Source of the DNA: an uncultured Bacteroidales bacterium
GTDB taxonomy: Bacteria; Bacteroidota; Bacteroidia; Bacteroidales; UBA932
DNA: 64,000 bases
Assembly: GCA_934717185.1 (NCBI GenBank)
Contig: CAKUYQ010000004.1
Span: forward strand, 1-64,000
Reading direction: 5' to 3'
In this document: piece by piece, positions 46,661 to 55,404 of the stretch
How the letters are laid out: every line of letters begins with the position of its first letter
Numbering within the stretch: the stretch's first letter is position 1
Program-made: the position numbers and the translations under genes
Notes under the pieces: generated by a model
Databases searched by the model: none
What the model saw: only the letters and a program-made list of their open reading frames with translations
Told to the model about the DNA's origin: nothing

Positions 46661-49003
46661 TTACTCCTCTATATGTGGAGTCTCTCTTGGTTCTCTGTTT
46701 TCGCGTGGCTCACGAACCTCTCTTGATTCGCGGCGGTCTCTGTCGCGGTTATCCCTTGGACCTCTGCCATCTCTTGGCCCGCGGCTGTCTCTTGCTCCTC
46801 TGTCGCGTCCGCCGTCTCTTTGAGGTCTGTCTCCTGCAGGACGAGGACGTCTTTCAGGCTCAACATAGCCATCAGGCTTCTCCATAAGAGCTTTTCTTGA
46901 GAGTCTCATCTTGCCGGTTTTAGGGTCTATTTCAAGGAGTTTAACCTTTACCTCGTCTCCAACTTTAAGGGCATCTTCAACCTTATCTGTCTTTTTCCAG
47001 TCTATCTCAGATATATGAAGCAATCCCTCTTTACCCGGAAGTATCTCTACAAATGCTCCAAAATCAAGGATAGAGACAACTTTACCGTCGTAAACCTCTC
47101 CAACCTCAGGAACAGTGGTAATGCCTTTAATCCAAGCAAGAGCCTTGTCCATGCTCTCTTTGTCGAGACCAAAGATATCTACACATCCAACGGTATCGCC
47201 GGTAGCCGCATCTTTCTGCTCTGTGATGGTGATTGTTGTGCCTGTGGTCTTCTGTATATTCTGGATTGTCTCACCGCCTTTGCCTATAACTGCTCCAATG
47301 AAATCACCCGGAATAGTAATTTGAACGATTCTTGGTGCGTTAGGTTTAAGGTCTGCGCGTGGTTCGCTTATACATTTCATCATCTCACCCATAATGTGCA
47401 TACGGCCCTGTCTTGCCTGCTCAAGTGCTTTGCCAAGAACCTCGTAAGAGAGTCCGTCTACCTTTATATCCATCTGGGTAGCAGTAATACCGTCTTTTGT
47501 ACCTGTTACCTTAAAGTCCATATCTCCAAGGTGGTCCTCATCTCCAAGAATATCTGAAAGAATAGCGTATTTTCCTGTCTTGGAGTCTGATATAAGTCCC
47601 ATTGCTATACCTGCTACAGGTTTCTTCAGCTTGATGCCGGAATCCATAAGTGCAAGTGTTCCTGCACATACGGTGGCCATAGATGATGAGCCGTTAGATT
47701 CAAGTATGTCTGAAACAACTCTTACTGCGTATGGGTTCTCCTCTCCGGTTGGAACCATAGGCTTAAGTGCCCTAAAGGCCAGGTTTCCGTGTCCTATCTC
47801 TCTACGTCCCACACCTCTTTGAGGTTTTGCCTCTCCTGTTGAGAATGGAGGGAAGTTATAATGGAGTACAAAAGGCTCTGTTCCCTGAATAAGGACTTCA
47901 TCCAACTCTTTCATGTCTAATTTTGTACCAAGGGTAACGGTTGCAAGTGACTGGGTTTCGCCTCTTGTAAAGATTGCTGAACCGTGTGCTCCCGGTAGGT
48001 AATCAACTTCACACCAGATAGGTCTTATCTGGGTTGTTGTACGTCCATCCAATCTTATACCTTCGTCTAAGATCATATTTCTCATTGCCTCTTTCTCCAC
48101 ATCGTGGTAATATCTTGCAACCATAGATGCTTTCTCCTCTCTCTCCTCCTCAGGTAGTGTATTAAGGAACTCCTCCTGCAATGCTTCAAACTCCTCTGTT
48201 CTCTGCTGCTTTGATGTTCCCTGTTTTGCTATGGCGTATGCTTTGTCGTAGCAGTATTCTCTGCAGGCTTTTCTAAGCTCCTCATCGTTGACCTCGTGGC
48301 AATACTCTCTTTTAACGGTTTTGCCAACCTCCTCCATAAGCTCAAGCTGTGCCTGGCACTGCTTCTTTATCTCTTCGTGGGCAAATTTTATGGCGTTGAG
48401 CATAACCTCCTCAGATACCTCTTTCATCTCACCTTCAACCATCATAATGTTGTCTATGGTTGCTGCTACCATAATGTCAAGATCTGCACCTTCAAGCGCC
48501 TGAAAAGTTGGGTTTATGACAAATTCGCCGTTGATGCGCGCTACTCTTACCTCGGAGATAGGACCTCCAAACGGAATGTCACTTACAGCAAGTGCTGCAG
48601 ATGCTGCCAACCCTGCAAGGGCATCCGGCATTGTCTCTTTGTCTGCAGAGATAAGGTTTACAGTAACAAAAGTTTCCGCATGGAAATTGTCGGGAAACAA
48701 AGGACGCAAAGCTCTGTCTATTAGACGAGATACGAGAATCTCATAATCAGATGACTTGCCCTCTCTCTTCATAAATCCGCCCGGGAATCTTCCTGCTGCG
48801 TAGAACTTCTCTTTGTATTCTACAGATAGCGGCATAAAATCTACATCCTCTTTTGCATCTTTAGCGCAAACAACAGTGGCCAAAAGCATGGTGTTGCCCA
48901 TTTTTAATACTACCGAGCCGTCTGCCTGTTTGGCCAATTTACCGGTCTCAATCTCAATTTGTCTTCCATCGCTAAGTGCAATGGTCTTTTTTACTACATT
49001 CAT
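46661..49003 (-). CDS. pnp: Polyribonucleotide nucleotidyltransferase with arginine-rich tail
   Basis: About 780 residues from ATG at 49003, the family start (NVVKKTIALSDGRQIEIETG); ten extra codons upstream are unlikely. Two RNase PH domains (GGFMKREGKSSDYEILVSRL; FTRGETQSLATVTLGTKLD), a KH domain (IGAVIGKGGETIQNIQ) and an S1 domain (VSILDFGAFVEILPGKEGLL) are in the normal order. The last 70 residues are a low-complexity RGG/RDR-type tail absent from most PNPases and likely to bind RNA. It degrades mRNA with phosphate. The promoter at 49136-49164 leaves a leader of about 125 bases. Confidence 0.97.
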   Translation of the reverse strand: MNVVKKTIALSDGRQIEIETGKLAKQADGSVVLKMGNTMLLATVVCAKDAKEDVDFMPLSVEYKEKFYAAGRFPGGFMKREGKSSDYEILVSRLIDRALRPLFPDNFHAETFVTVNLISADKETMPDALAGLAASAALAVSDIPFGGPISEVRVARINGEFVINPTFQALEGADLDIMVAATIDNIMMVEGEMKEVSEEVMLNAIKFAHEEIKKQCQAQLELMEEVGKTVKREYCHEVNDEELRKACREYCYDKAYAIAKQGTSKQQRTEEFEALQEEFLNTLPEEEREEKASMVARYYHDVEKEAMRNMILDEGIRLDGRTTTQIRPIWCEVDYLPGAHGSAIFTRGETQSLATVTLGTKLDMKELDEVLIQGTEPFVLHYNFPPFSTGEAKPQRGVGRREIGHGNLAFRALKPMVPTGEENPYAVRVVSDILESNGSSSMATVCAGTLALMDSGIKLKKPVAGIAMGLISDSKTGKYAILSDILGDEDHLGDMDFKVTGTKDGITATQMDIKVDGLSYEVLGKALEQARQGRMHIMGEMMKCISEPRADLKPNAPRIVQITIPGDFIGAVIGKGGETIQNIQKTTGTTITITEQKDAATGDTVGCVDIFGLDKESMDKALAWIKGITTVPEVGEVYDGKVVSILDFGAFVEILPGKEGLLHISEIDWKKTDKVEDALKVGDEVKVKLLEIDPKTGKMRLSRKALMEKPDGYVEPERRPRPAGDRPQRDGGRDRGARDSRGPRDGRGPRDNRDRDRRESREVREPRENREPRETPHIEE

Positions 49004-49135
49004 TGTTATAAGTATGTAATCTGCCTCTCCCAATGAGAGTTAAAAATTAAACGTATCAACAACCCTTTCCGCCGCAGATTACCTTTGTTAGCGAAAAGAG
49101 TACAAATTTTTTTTATGTTTGGTTTCAAAATCTCA

Positions 49136-49164
49136 CAAAAGTAGGGAAAATATTGTCATTCAAA
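49136..49164 (-). promoter_or_regulatory. Promoter of pnp
   Basis: Minus strand: TTTG, 17 bases, TACTTTTG (49136-49143). Confidence 0.6.
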
Positions 49165-49211
49165 AAAATAAATTTGATTAAGGGGGACTTTTTTGCGATA
49201 ATTTAAAGAAA

Positions 49212-49248
49212 AAATAAGAGAGAAGCTAAAATTGCCTCCCTCTTATTC
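49212..49248 (-). terminator. Intrinsic terminator of glyA
   Basis: AATAAGAG pairs with CTCTTATT, with GAAGC/GCCTC partly pairing inside; a T-rich run follows on the minus strand. Confidence 0.65.
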
Positions 49249-49268
49249 TGCTTATGTGAAATTAATTG

Positions 49269-50549
49269 TTACCAAATGTTCAAAGGACGTCCGCTCATAA
49301 GCTGTCTTGCCTGAGCTTTAACCTCCTCAATAACCTCAGGCTTGTCTACGTTAGACAATACCTTGTCTACCATCTCAACGATTACAGGCATATCTTTCTC
49401 TACCAAACCGCGAGAGGTAACAGCAGGTGTTCCTACTCTTATGCCGGATGTCTGGAATGGTGAACGGCTGTCAAATGGAACCATATTCTTGTTTACGGTA
49501 ATGTCTGCAAGAACAAGCGTCTTCTCTGCTACCTTACCTGTAAGATCAGGGAATTTGGTTCTTAGATCTATAAGCATTACATGGTTGTCTGTACCGCCCG
49601 ATACAACTTTGTAACCTCTCTTTATAAATTCGTCTGCCATGGCAGCGGCATTCTTCTTAACCTGTATCTGGTACTCTTTGAACTCTGGTTGTAAAGCTTC
49701 AAAGAATGATACTGCCTTTGCTGCAATGCAGTGCTCAAGAGGACCACCCTGAATGCCCGGGAATACGCTTGAGTTAAGGACAGCAGACATCATCTTGGTC
49801 TCACCCTTAGGGGTCTTGATACCAAATGGATTAGGGAAGTCTTTGCCCATAAGTATAATACCGCCTCTTGGACCTCTTAGGGTCTTGTGGGTTGTAGAGG
49901 TAACGATGTGTGCGTGTTTTACAGGGTTCTCCAACAGACCTGCTGCAATAAGTCCTGCAGGGTGAGCCATATCAACCCAAAGGATAGCGCCAATCTGATC
50001 TGCAATCTTACGCATTCTTGCCCAATCCCACTCTCTTGAGTATGCAGAAGCACCGCCAATGATAAGTTTTGGTTTGTGCTCAAGAGCAAGTTTCTCCATC
50101 TCGTCATAGTCTATGCGGCCGGTCTCCTCGTTAAGTCTATATGCTACAGCATGGTAAAGCATACCGGAAACATTTACGGGCGAACCGTGGGTAAGGTGGC
50201 CGCCATGAGCAAGGTCTAAGCCCATAAAGGTGTCGCCGGGTTTGATGCAGGCCATCATAACTGCCATGTTTGCCTGAGCACCTGAGTGTGGCTGAACATT
50301 TGCATATTCGGCGCCGAAAAGCTCTTTTAACCTGTCAATGGCAAGTTGTTCAATCTGGTCTACAACCTCGCAACCGCCATAATATCTTGCGCCCGGATAA
50401 CCCTCTGCATATTTGTTTGTACATACAGAGCCCAAAGCTTCAAGTACCTGGTTAGAAACAAAGTTCTCAGAAGCAATAAGCTCTATGCCATGAAGTTGTC
50501 TGTTCTCCTCTTTCTTAATGAGTTCAGAAATCTGAAGATCTTTTTTCAT
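49269..50549 (-). CDS. glyA: Serine hydroxymethyltransferase
   Basis: A 426-residue PLP enzyme of fold type I. IELIASENFVSNQVLEALGS, AEGYPGARYYGG and the PLP-lysine motif VTSTTHKTLRGPRGG are all present. It converts serine and tetrahydrofolate to glycine and methylene-tetrahydrofolate, the main source of one-carbon units. It is a single-gene unit with a promoter (TATATTTG on the minus strand at 50639-50646) and a terminator. Sequence is complete and normal. Confidence 0.97.
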   Translation of the reverse strand: MKKDLQISELIKKEENRQLHGIELIASENFVSNQVLEALGSVCTNKYAEGYPGARYYGGCEVVDQIEQLAIDRLKELFGAEYANVQPHSGAQANMAVMMACIKPGDTFMGLDLAHGGHLTHGSPVNVSGMLYHAVAYRLNEETGRIDYDEMEKLALEHKPKLIIGGASAYSREWDWARMRKIADQIGAILWVDMAHPAGLIAAGLLENPVKHAHIVTSTTHKTLRGPRGGIILMGKDFPNPFGIKTPKGETKMMSAVLNSSVFPGIQGGPLEHCIAAKAVSFFEALQPEFKEYQIQVKKNAAAMADEFIKRGYKVVSGGTDNHVMLIDLRTKFPDLTGKVAEKTLVLADITVNKNMVPFDSRSPFQTSGIRVGTPAVTSRGLVEKDMPVIVEMVDKVLSNVDKPEVIEEVKAQARQLMSGRPLNIW

Positions 50550-50638
50550 TATTTGTTATTTTAAGTGTTTATATCTATTGTGTTATAAATTATAATCTAT
50601 CAATTGGTTTTAATGCCAAATGTAAAACAAAATTACCG

Positions 50639-50668
50639 CAAATATAGCATAAATTCCTAAATAGCAAG
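50639..50668 (-). promoter_or_regulatory. Promoter of glyA
   Basis: Minus strand TATATTTG at 50639-50646 with CTTG about 18 bases upstream. Leader about 85 bases. Confidence 0.5.
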
Positions 50669-50693
50669 AAGATGTTTTGTTTTTTGCAAAGAA

Positions 50694-50726
50694 AAAGCCC
50701 ACCTTGGTAAAGGCAGGCTCTCTATG
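50694..50726 (-). terminator. Intrinsic terminator of rpsO
   Basis: AGCCTGCCTT pairs with AAGGTGGGCT on the minus strand, followed by TTTTTCTTTG. Confidence 0.8.
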
Positions 50727-50744
50727 TTGTTTTTGTAAAAAAGC

Positions 50745-51020
50745 TTATTTTCTAAGGTTAAGCTCTTTTACAATATTTCTGTATCTCTCAATATCTTTAG
50801 ATTTAAGATAATCCAAAAGCTTACGTCTCTTACCTACAAGTCTCAAAAGAGATCTCTGAGTGTTGTGATCTTTTTTGTTACCTTTTAGGTGTTCTGTAAG
50901 GTGAGCGATACGGTAGGAAAATAAAGCAACTTGACTCTCAGGAGAGCCGGTGTCTGTATTAGACTTCCCGTATTTACCGAAAATCTCTTGCTTTTTGTCA
51001 GATGATAAATACTCTGCCAT
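50745..51020 (-). CDS. rpsO: 30S ribosomal protein S15
   Basis: 91 residues with TGSPESQVALFSYRIAHLTE, DHNTQRSLLRLVGKRRKLLD and YLKSKDIERY, the S15 signature. S15 is a primary binder of the central domain of 16S rRNA and often represses its own mRNA. It is a single-gene unit with a full promoter upstream and a terminator. Confidence 0.98.
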   Translation of the reverse strand: MAEYLSSDKKQEIFGKYGKSNTDTGSPESQVALFSYRIAHLTEHLKGNKKDHNTQRSLLRLVGKRRKLLDYLKSKDIERYRNIVKELNLRK

Positions 51021-51075
51021 TGTGCTAAGATTATTTAATTGTTATTAATTTTTCTGTTTCCCAAAATTGGGACTG

Positions 51076-51106
51076 CAAAGATATACACAAATAACTCACT
51101 TCCAAA
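51076..51106 (-). promoter_or_regulatory. Promoter of rpsO
   Basis: Minus strand: TTTG, 19 bases, TATCTTTG (51076-51083). Leader about 50 bases. Confidence 0.75.
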
Positions 51107-51155
51107 AGTTTTTTATAAATTATTCTGTTTATGAGTAAGATTGCAAGATATTGTA

Positions 51156-51163
51156 TATCTTTG
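51156..51163 (+). promoter_or_regulatory. -7 element before the cobalamin riboswitch
   Basis: TATCTTTG lies just upstream of the riboswitch aptamer. The -33 position reads TTTATGAG, a weak match. Confidence 0.5.
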
Positions 51164-51164
51164 T

Positions 51165-51400
51165 GGCGCAATGGTTCTGCAATGTAGGCCATACATCTGC
51201 AGATAATTGGGAATCGGGTGAAAATCCCGAACAGTTCCCGCTGCTGTGAGTTCCGCTATCGTTTATACGTATCAGATAGCTGTTTTAATGAAACTCTTTT
51301 TGCCACTGGGCTTTAAAAATCTTGCCCGGGAAGGCTTCATTAAAGGGACAAGTCAGAAGACCAGCCTTTGCGTTTTGGGATTTTACAGCCTACGGGTGTA
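51165..51400 (+). promoter_or_regulatory. Cobalamin (B12) riboswitch
   Basis: The conserved aptamer blocks are present in order: GGGAATCGGGTGAAAATCCC and CAGTTCCCGCTGCTGTGA (about 51209-51250), GCCACTGGG (51303), GGGAAGGC (51329) and AGTCAGAAGACCAGCC (51350). This is the class I cobalamin aptamer, which lowers expression of the downstream genes when adenosyl- or methylcobalamin is plentiful. A weak hairpin with a T7 run (near 51460-51500) could be the terminator platform. It controls the five-gene uptake operon that follows. Confidence 0.93.
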
Positions 51401-51557
51401 TGGGCTAAAAATTGTACAGGTTAGTTCTTGTTGTTCATGCATGTATGTATGTTCTCGTTGTAAAGTCCCCATGGCTATGGAGAGTTGTGCCGTTTTTTTG
51501 TTTGCAGACTTTGTTGATATATGCGTTTGAAAATTGGATATTAATAAACTTTACAAT

Positions 51558-53294
51558 ATGAGAAAAATATTTTTTATTTCGTTGATTGCGTTATTGTCTT
51601 GCGCTGTTGGGTGTAAGGATGATAACAAAGAGAGAGATTACGGCAATCCGCCTGAGATTACATTGGCGGATGGCATGGATCTTTATTCTGTTAAAATTGG
51701 AAGGACTGTTACAATCACACCTGCGTACACAAATTGTGAAAACGCTGTTTATGCGTGGAAGTGTGATGGTAAGGTTATAGGAAGGGATCCTGAGCTCAGG
51801 ATCTCGTTTGATGAACTTGGCGAAAAATACATAGATTTGGATGTAACCAATAGCGCCGGTTCTGCTTTTAAACAGTTTACTGTTAAGGTGCTTCAGCTGG
51901 CTGCTCCTGTAGTCAGTCTTTCTATGCCGGAAAACGGGTACAAGATAGTGACCGGATCCTCTTTGGAAATCTCTCCGGAGGTTACAAATGCCATAGAGGG
52001 GACAACATATTCTTGGAGTGTTAACGGCTCCTCAAAGGGTACCGAAAAGAATTTCAAGTTTTCAGAGTCTGAAAAAGGAACATATAAGGTTGCTTTGGTG
52101 GTAAAAAATGAAGATGGTGAGGATAAAATAGAATTTGATGTAGTTGTCTGTACTCCCGACGAACTTCCGTTTAAGTGGTCATTTGAGAAGGAAACATTCA
52201 ATATGTCTACGGGAAGAAGGATAAGAATCAAGGCATTTGATGTTGAAAATGCGTTTGATGCAAAATATGAGTGGAAAATCACAAAAGGCGGGAAGGAGGT
52301 AGACAAGACATCTGCAGAAAAACCGGAGTATATTTTTGCCCAAAAAGAGCAGGGTGAGTACAAGGTATTGCTTACCATGAAGAATTCATATGTTCAGCTC
52401 AGCAAAGAACTTACAGTTAATGTATGTCCTCCTGAGGGTACATATAAGAGAACTGCCGGAGCTTCAAATAAAATTGATTGGAATAAGGTGTACGAGTATA
52501 TGCCTGCTCCAGGGCAGTTTATAAATGAGGGCTGGAACTGTTATACGATGGAGGAGGCCATTACGTACGCCGAAAGCAGATTGAAGGCAGAAGCATATGT
52601 TTGTTTGGGCGGCTTTGGCGGATATATCGTAGCCGGATTTGATCATAGTGTTGAGAATGACGGTGGCTATAATCTGCAAATTTTAGGCAACTCTTTTGCC
52701 GGTTCATCTGAACCCGGTATTGTATGGGTTATGCAGGACGAGAACGGAGACGGCCTTCCCAATGATACTTGGTATGAGCTGAAAGGCTGCGAAACAGAGA
52801 AGGGTACTCAAACTCAGGATTATGCTGTTACCTATTATAGGCCTAAAGCACCCGGGCTACCTGTTTCTTGGACAGACAACAAAGGCCAAAAAGGAACAAT
52901 AGATTATCTTTCTGCTTTTCATAGACAGGATTATTACTATCCTTTGTGGGTTAAGGAGGATACTTATGTTTTAAGAGGAACTTGTCTTCCACTTAAAAAC
53001 AGGGAGACAAGCCCCGGATATTGGTATAATGGAGAGTTTGATTGGGGTTACGTAGACAATTTTAGTCCTATAGACAGACTTACAGAAGATATTAATTATA
53101 ATGCCAATGCTAATGGCAATCACTTTAAAATTTCGCATGCGATAGATTTTGAGGGTAAACCGGTTGACCTTAAATATATAGATTTTGTAAAGGTTGTAAC
53201 AGGTGTTAATGGAAAATCGGGATGGTTAGGAGAGATCTCAACAGAGGTTTTTGGAATTAAAGATTTCAACATGTTCAAGAATAATAAAAAATAA
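51558..53294 (+). CDS. PKD-type surface lipoprotein of the cobalamin operon
   Basis: About 578 residues from ATG at 51558; eight codons upstream are open but lack a signal. The signal peptide ends LLSCAVGCKDD (lipobox). Two or three PKD-like sandwiches follow (EVTNAIEGTTYSWSVNGSS and similar repeats), then a C-terminal domain of about 250 residues with GGFGGYIVAGFDHSVEN and ENGDGLPNDTWYELKG. Homologues are found in cobalamin loci of Bacteroidetes, where surface lipoproteins such as BtuH capture corrinoids. It is the first gene after the riboswitch. The family link to BtuH-like proteins is inference. Confidence 0.7.
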   Translation: MRKIFFISLIALLSCAVGCKDDNKERDYGNPPEITLADGMDLYSVKIGRTVTITPAYTNCENAVYAWKCDGKVIGRDPELRISFDELGEKYIDLDVTNSAGSAFKQFTVKVLQLAAPVVSLSMPENGYKIVTGSSLEISPEVTNAIEGTTYSWSVNGSSKGTEKNFKFSESEKGTYKVALVVKNEDGEDKIEFDVVVCTPDELPFKWSFEKETFNMSTGRRIRIKAFDVENAFDAKYEWKITKGGKEVDKTSAEKPEYIFAQKEQGEYKVLLTMKNSYVQLSKELTVNVCPPEGTYKRTAGASNKIDWNKVYEYMPAPGQFINEGWNCYTMEEAITYAESRLKAEAYVCLGGFGGYIVAGFDHSVENDGGYNLQILGNSFAGSSEPGIVWVMQDENGDGLPNDTWYELKGCETEKGTQTQDYAVTYYRPKAPGLPVSWTDNKGQKGTIDYLSAFHRQDYYYPLWVKEDTYVLRGTCLPLKNRETSPGYWYNGEFDWGYVDNFSPIDRLTEDINYNANANGNHFKISHAIDFEGKPVDLKYIDFVKVVTGVNGKSGWLGEISTEVFGIKDFNMFKNNKK

Positions 53295-53307
53295 CATTTG
53301 AATAACA

Positions 53308-55383
53308 ATGGAAATTTCTATAAAAAATATTTTTAATGTGGCGGTAAAACGAACAGCAAAGATTCTTACTGTGTTGTTGGCTGCAACGGCAACTGTCTCT
53401 TTAGTAGGTTGCGAAAAGGATAAAAAATCTGATTTTGAGGGGAAAGATGACCATATAGTGTCATTTGCTTTGACTGCGCAAAGCGGTGTTAAGTATGTTG
53501 CTCAGATTAAAGGGGAAGATATTTTGATTACCGCTCCAACAACAGAGAATCTTATAGATGCAAAAGCAGAAGTTGCTCTGTGCGAAAACAGCAGGCTATT
53601 ACCCGATCCTGCAACCATAACAGACTGGGAAAGTGAGCAGGTGTTTAGAGTGGAGTCTTATAATGGAACATATACTGCTTATACGTACAGGGTGCAGAAA
53701 TCTGCTATTGTGCAGGATGGTACTGTTACTCTGCAGACACAGAAGGAGGTTAATGCGTTTGGCGCAAAAGGGGTAAATGTTATAGATGGGAACTTTATAC
53801 TTGGAAGCAATGATATGGATGAGAAGGATCCTATTAAATCATTGGAGCCATTGGGGTCTTTAACTGAGGTAGGCCTTAATATTGTTGTAAGGAATAATGT
53901 TAAATTTACCACATTCAGTGCTCTTAAGAACCTCAAAAGCATAGGTGGCCTTTGTGTTGGAACTGCTACAGTAATGGCAAATTTAGGAAATAAGATAGAG
54001 TTGTCTATTCCGGAGCTTACATCTGCTACAAATATTGTGGTCAATACAGACAGCATAGCAGATATAAGGTTGCCTAAGTTAAAATCTATTGGAACCTTTA
54101 ATGTAAATACGAGGTTGCCAAGGGAGATAGATCTGTCTGCGTTGGAGATTGTGAACGGGGATTTTTATCTTAGTGCAGTAAGAGGCGGACTATATAACGA
54201 GGGTGTGTCTAACCTTAGTCTTAACAACCTTCAATTAGGTGGTCTTAAGGAGGTTTCAGGTAATTTTAGCATTGAAAACTTTTGGAATATAAGAGAGGTA
54301 AAATTCCAAAAATTAGATAGAGTAGGAGGTGACTTTGAAGTGAAATATATAAGGAACACATCTGCAGTCACACTTCCTGTTTTGAAAACAGTTGGCGGAG
54401 CTTTCAATATTTCATGTAATGACAAGGCTGTTAAATTAGACGCTCCTCTTTTGGAGAGCTGCGGATCTTTTAACGTTGCCAGTATAAACAATTATTCAAT
54501 CAATTTGGTCAATATGAATTTGCCTAAATTGGAGAAATGTAACGGTAACTTTACGATTAAATTTTTTGGTGGAGAAGTTATAGATCTACCTTCGCTTAAG
54601 AGTATTAAAGGTAAAATTGATTTTACAAATATTCAGTTTATGGAGAGGATAAACACTCCTGTCCTGTCTGAATGTGGTGAAATAGCGCTTTCTGCATTAC
54701 TATCTGTGGCAGAGTTGGACTTCTCAAAATGCCCTCTTTCTTCTAAAGTCGCAGTAAGCAATTGCCCTGCTTTGAAAAAATTGGGACTGCCTAAAGAGAT
54801 CACAGGTGTATTGACATTTACCGGCAATGCTAAACAGACATTTTTCCCTCAGCTGTTTGGCGTAGAAAAGGTAGGCTCATCTGTACAGGCCAATTCGTTC
54901 AGTTGTGGTGTCAATTTGGGATCTATTAAAGAAGCTGCTTATGTTACTATACCTTTTGCAAATACTCTAACCGGTCTTGAGATGCCTAGTCTTGAGACTG
55001 TTAAAACTATTAATATAGGGAATGCAGGCAAAATGACAGTATTTAAGGCTCCAAAACTTAAGGAGTGTGCAACGTTCATGTTTAAAGGTGGTGTATTGGT
55101 TGAGGATTTGGATTTCTCCTCTTTGGAAAAAGTTGATGCGTTTACCTATTATGGTGCAACCTCAGCTGCTAAAGCTAAAGACTGTATCCTTACAAATATG
55201 AATACATTTTCAAATTTAAAGACGGCAAAAAAGATAGATGTGAGATTCTGTGGAAATCTTGCAGATTTCTCCGGTTTAAAAAATGTTATCGGCAGTCTTT
55301 CCGGTAATTCCAATTGGACTGTTATGGGATGCGCCTATAATCCAACGTTACAGGACATGATAGATGGCAAGTACACCGAATAA
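53308..55383 (+). CDS. Leucine-rich surface lipoprotein, first paralogue
   Basis: A 691-residue lipoprotein (lipobox VSLVGCEKD near residue 35). An N-terminal beta domain (KYVAQIKGEDILITAPTTEN, YTAYTYRVQKS) resembles DUF5018-type domains. From about residue 150 the protein consists of receptor-L-like leucine-rich repeats, e.g. LPKLKSIGTFNVNTRLPREI and LPVLKTVGGAFNISCNDKAV. It is paralogous to the next gene. Such proteins are surface exposed in Bacteroidetes, and the riboswitch places it in B12 uptake, but binding of corrinoids is not shown. Confidence 0.75.
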   Translation: MEISIKNIFNVAVKRTAKILTVLLAATATVSLVGCEKDKKSDFEGKDDHIVSFALTAQSGVKYVAQIKGEDILITAPTTENLIDAKAEVALCENSRLLPDPATITDWESEQVFRVESYNGTYTAYTYRVQKSAIVQDGTVTLQTQKEVNAFGAKGVNVIDGNFILGSNDMDEKDPIKSLEPLGSLTEVGLNIVVRNNVKFTTFSALKNLKSIGGLCVGTATVMANLGNKIELSIPELTSATNIVVNTDSIADIRLPKLKSIGTFNVNTRLPREIDLSALEIVNGDFYLSAVRGGLYNEGVSNLSLNNLQLGGLKEVSGNFSIENFWNIREVKFQKLDRVGGDFEVKYIRNTSAVTLPVLKTVGGAFNISCNDKAVKLDAPLLESCGSFNVASINNYSINLVNMNLPKLEKCNGNFTIKFFGGEVIDLPSLKSIKGKIDFTNIQFMERINTPVLSECGEIALSALLSVAELDFSKCPLSSKVAVSNCPALKKLGLPKEITGVLTFTGNAKQTFFPQLFGVEKVGSSVQANSFSCGVNLGSIKEAAYVTIPFANTLTGLEMPSLETVKTINIGNAGKMTVFKAPKLKECATFMFKGGVLVEDLDFSSLEKVDAFTYYGATSAAKAKDCILTNMNTFSNLKTAKKIDVRFCGNLADFSGLKNVIGSLSGNSNWTVMGCAYNPTLQDMIDGKYTE

Positions 55384-55404
55384 ACTAATTAAATGTAAAG
55401 AAAA

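Noticed and set aside
46669..48746. Several frames antisense to or overlapping pnp
   Set aside because: Reading-frame shadows; no promoters or recognisable motifs, while pnp is complete.
49079..49086. Plus-strand TACCTTTG within the pnp leader as a promoter
   Set aside because: Nothing co-oriented follows; TAnnTTTG matches occur by chance in AT-rich DNA.
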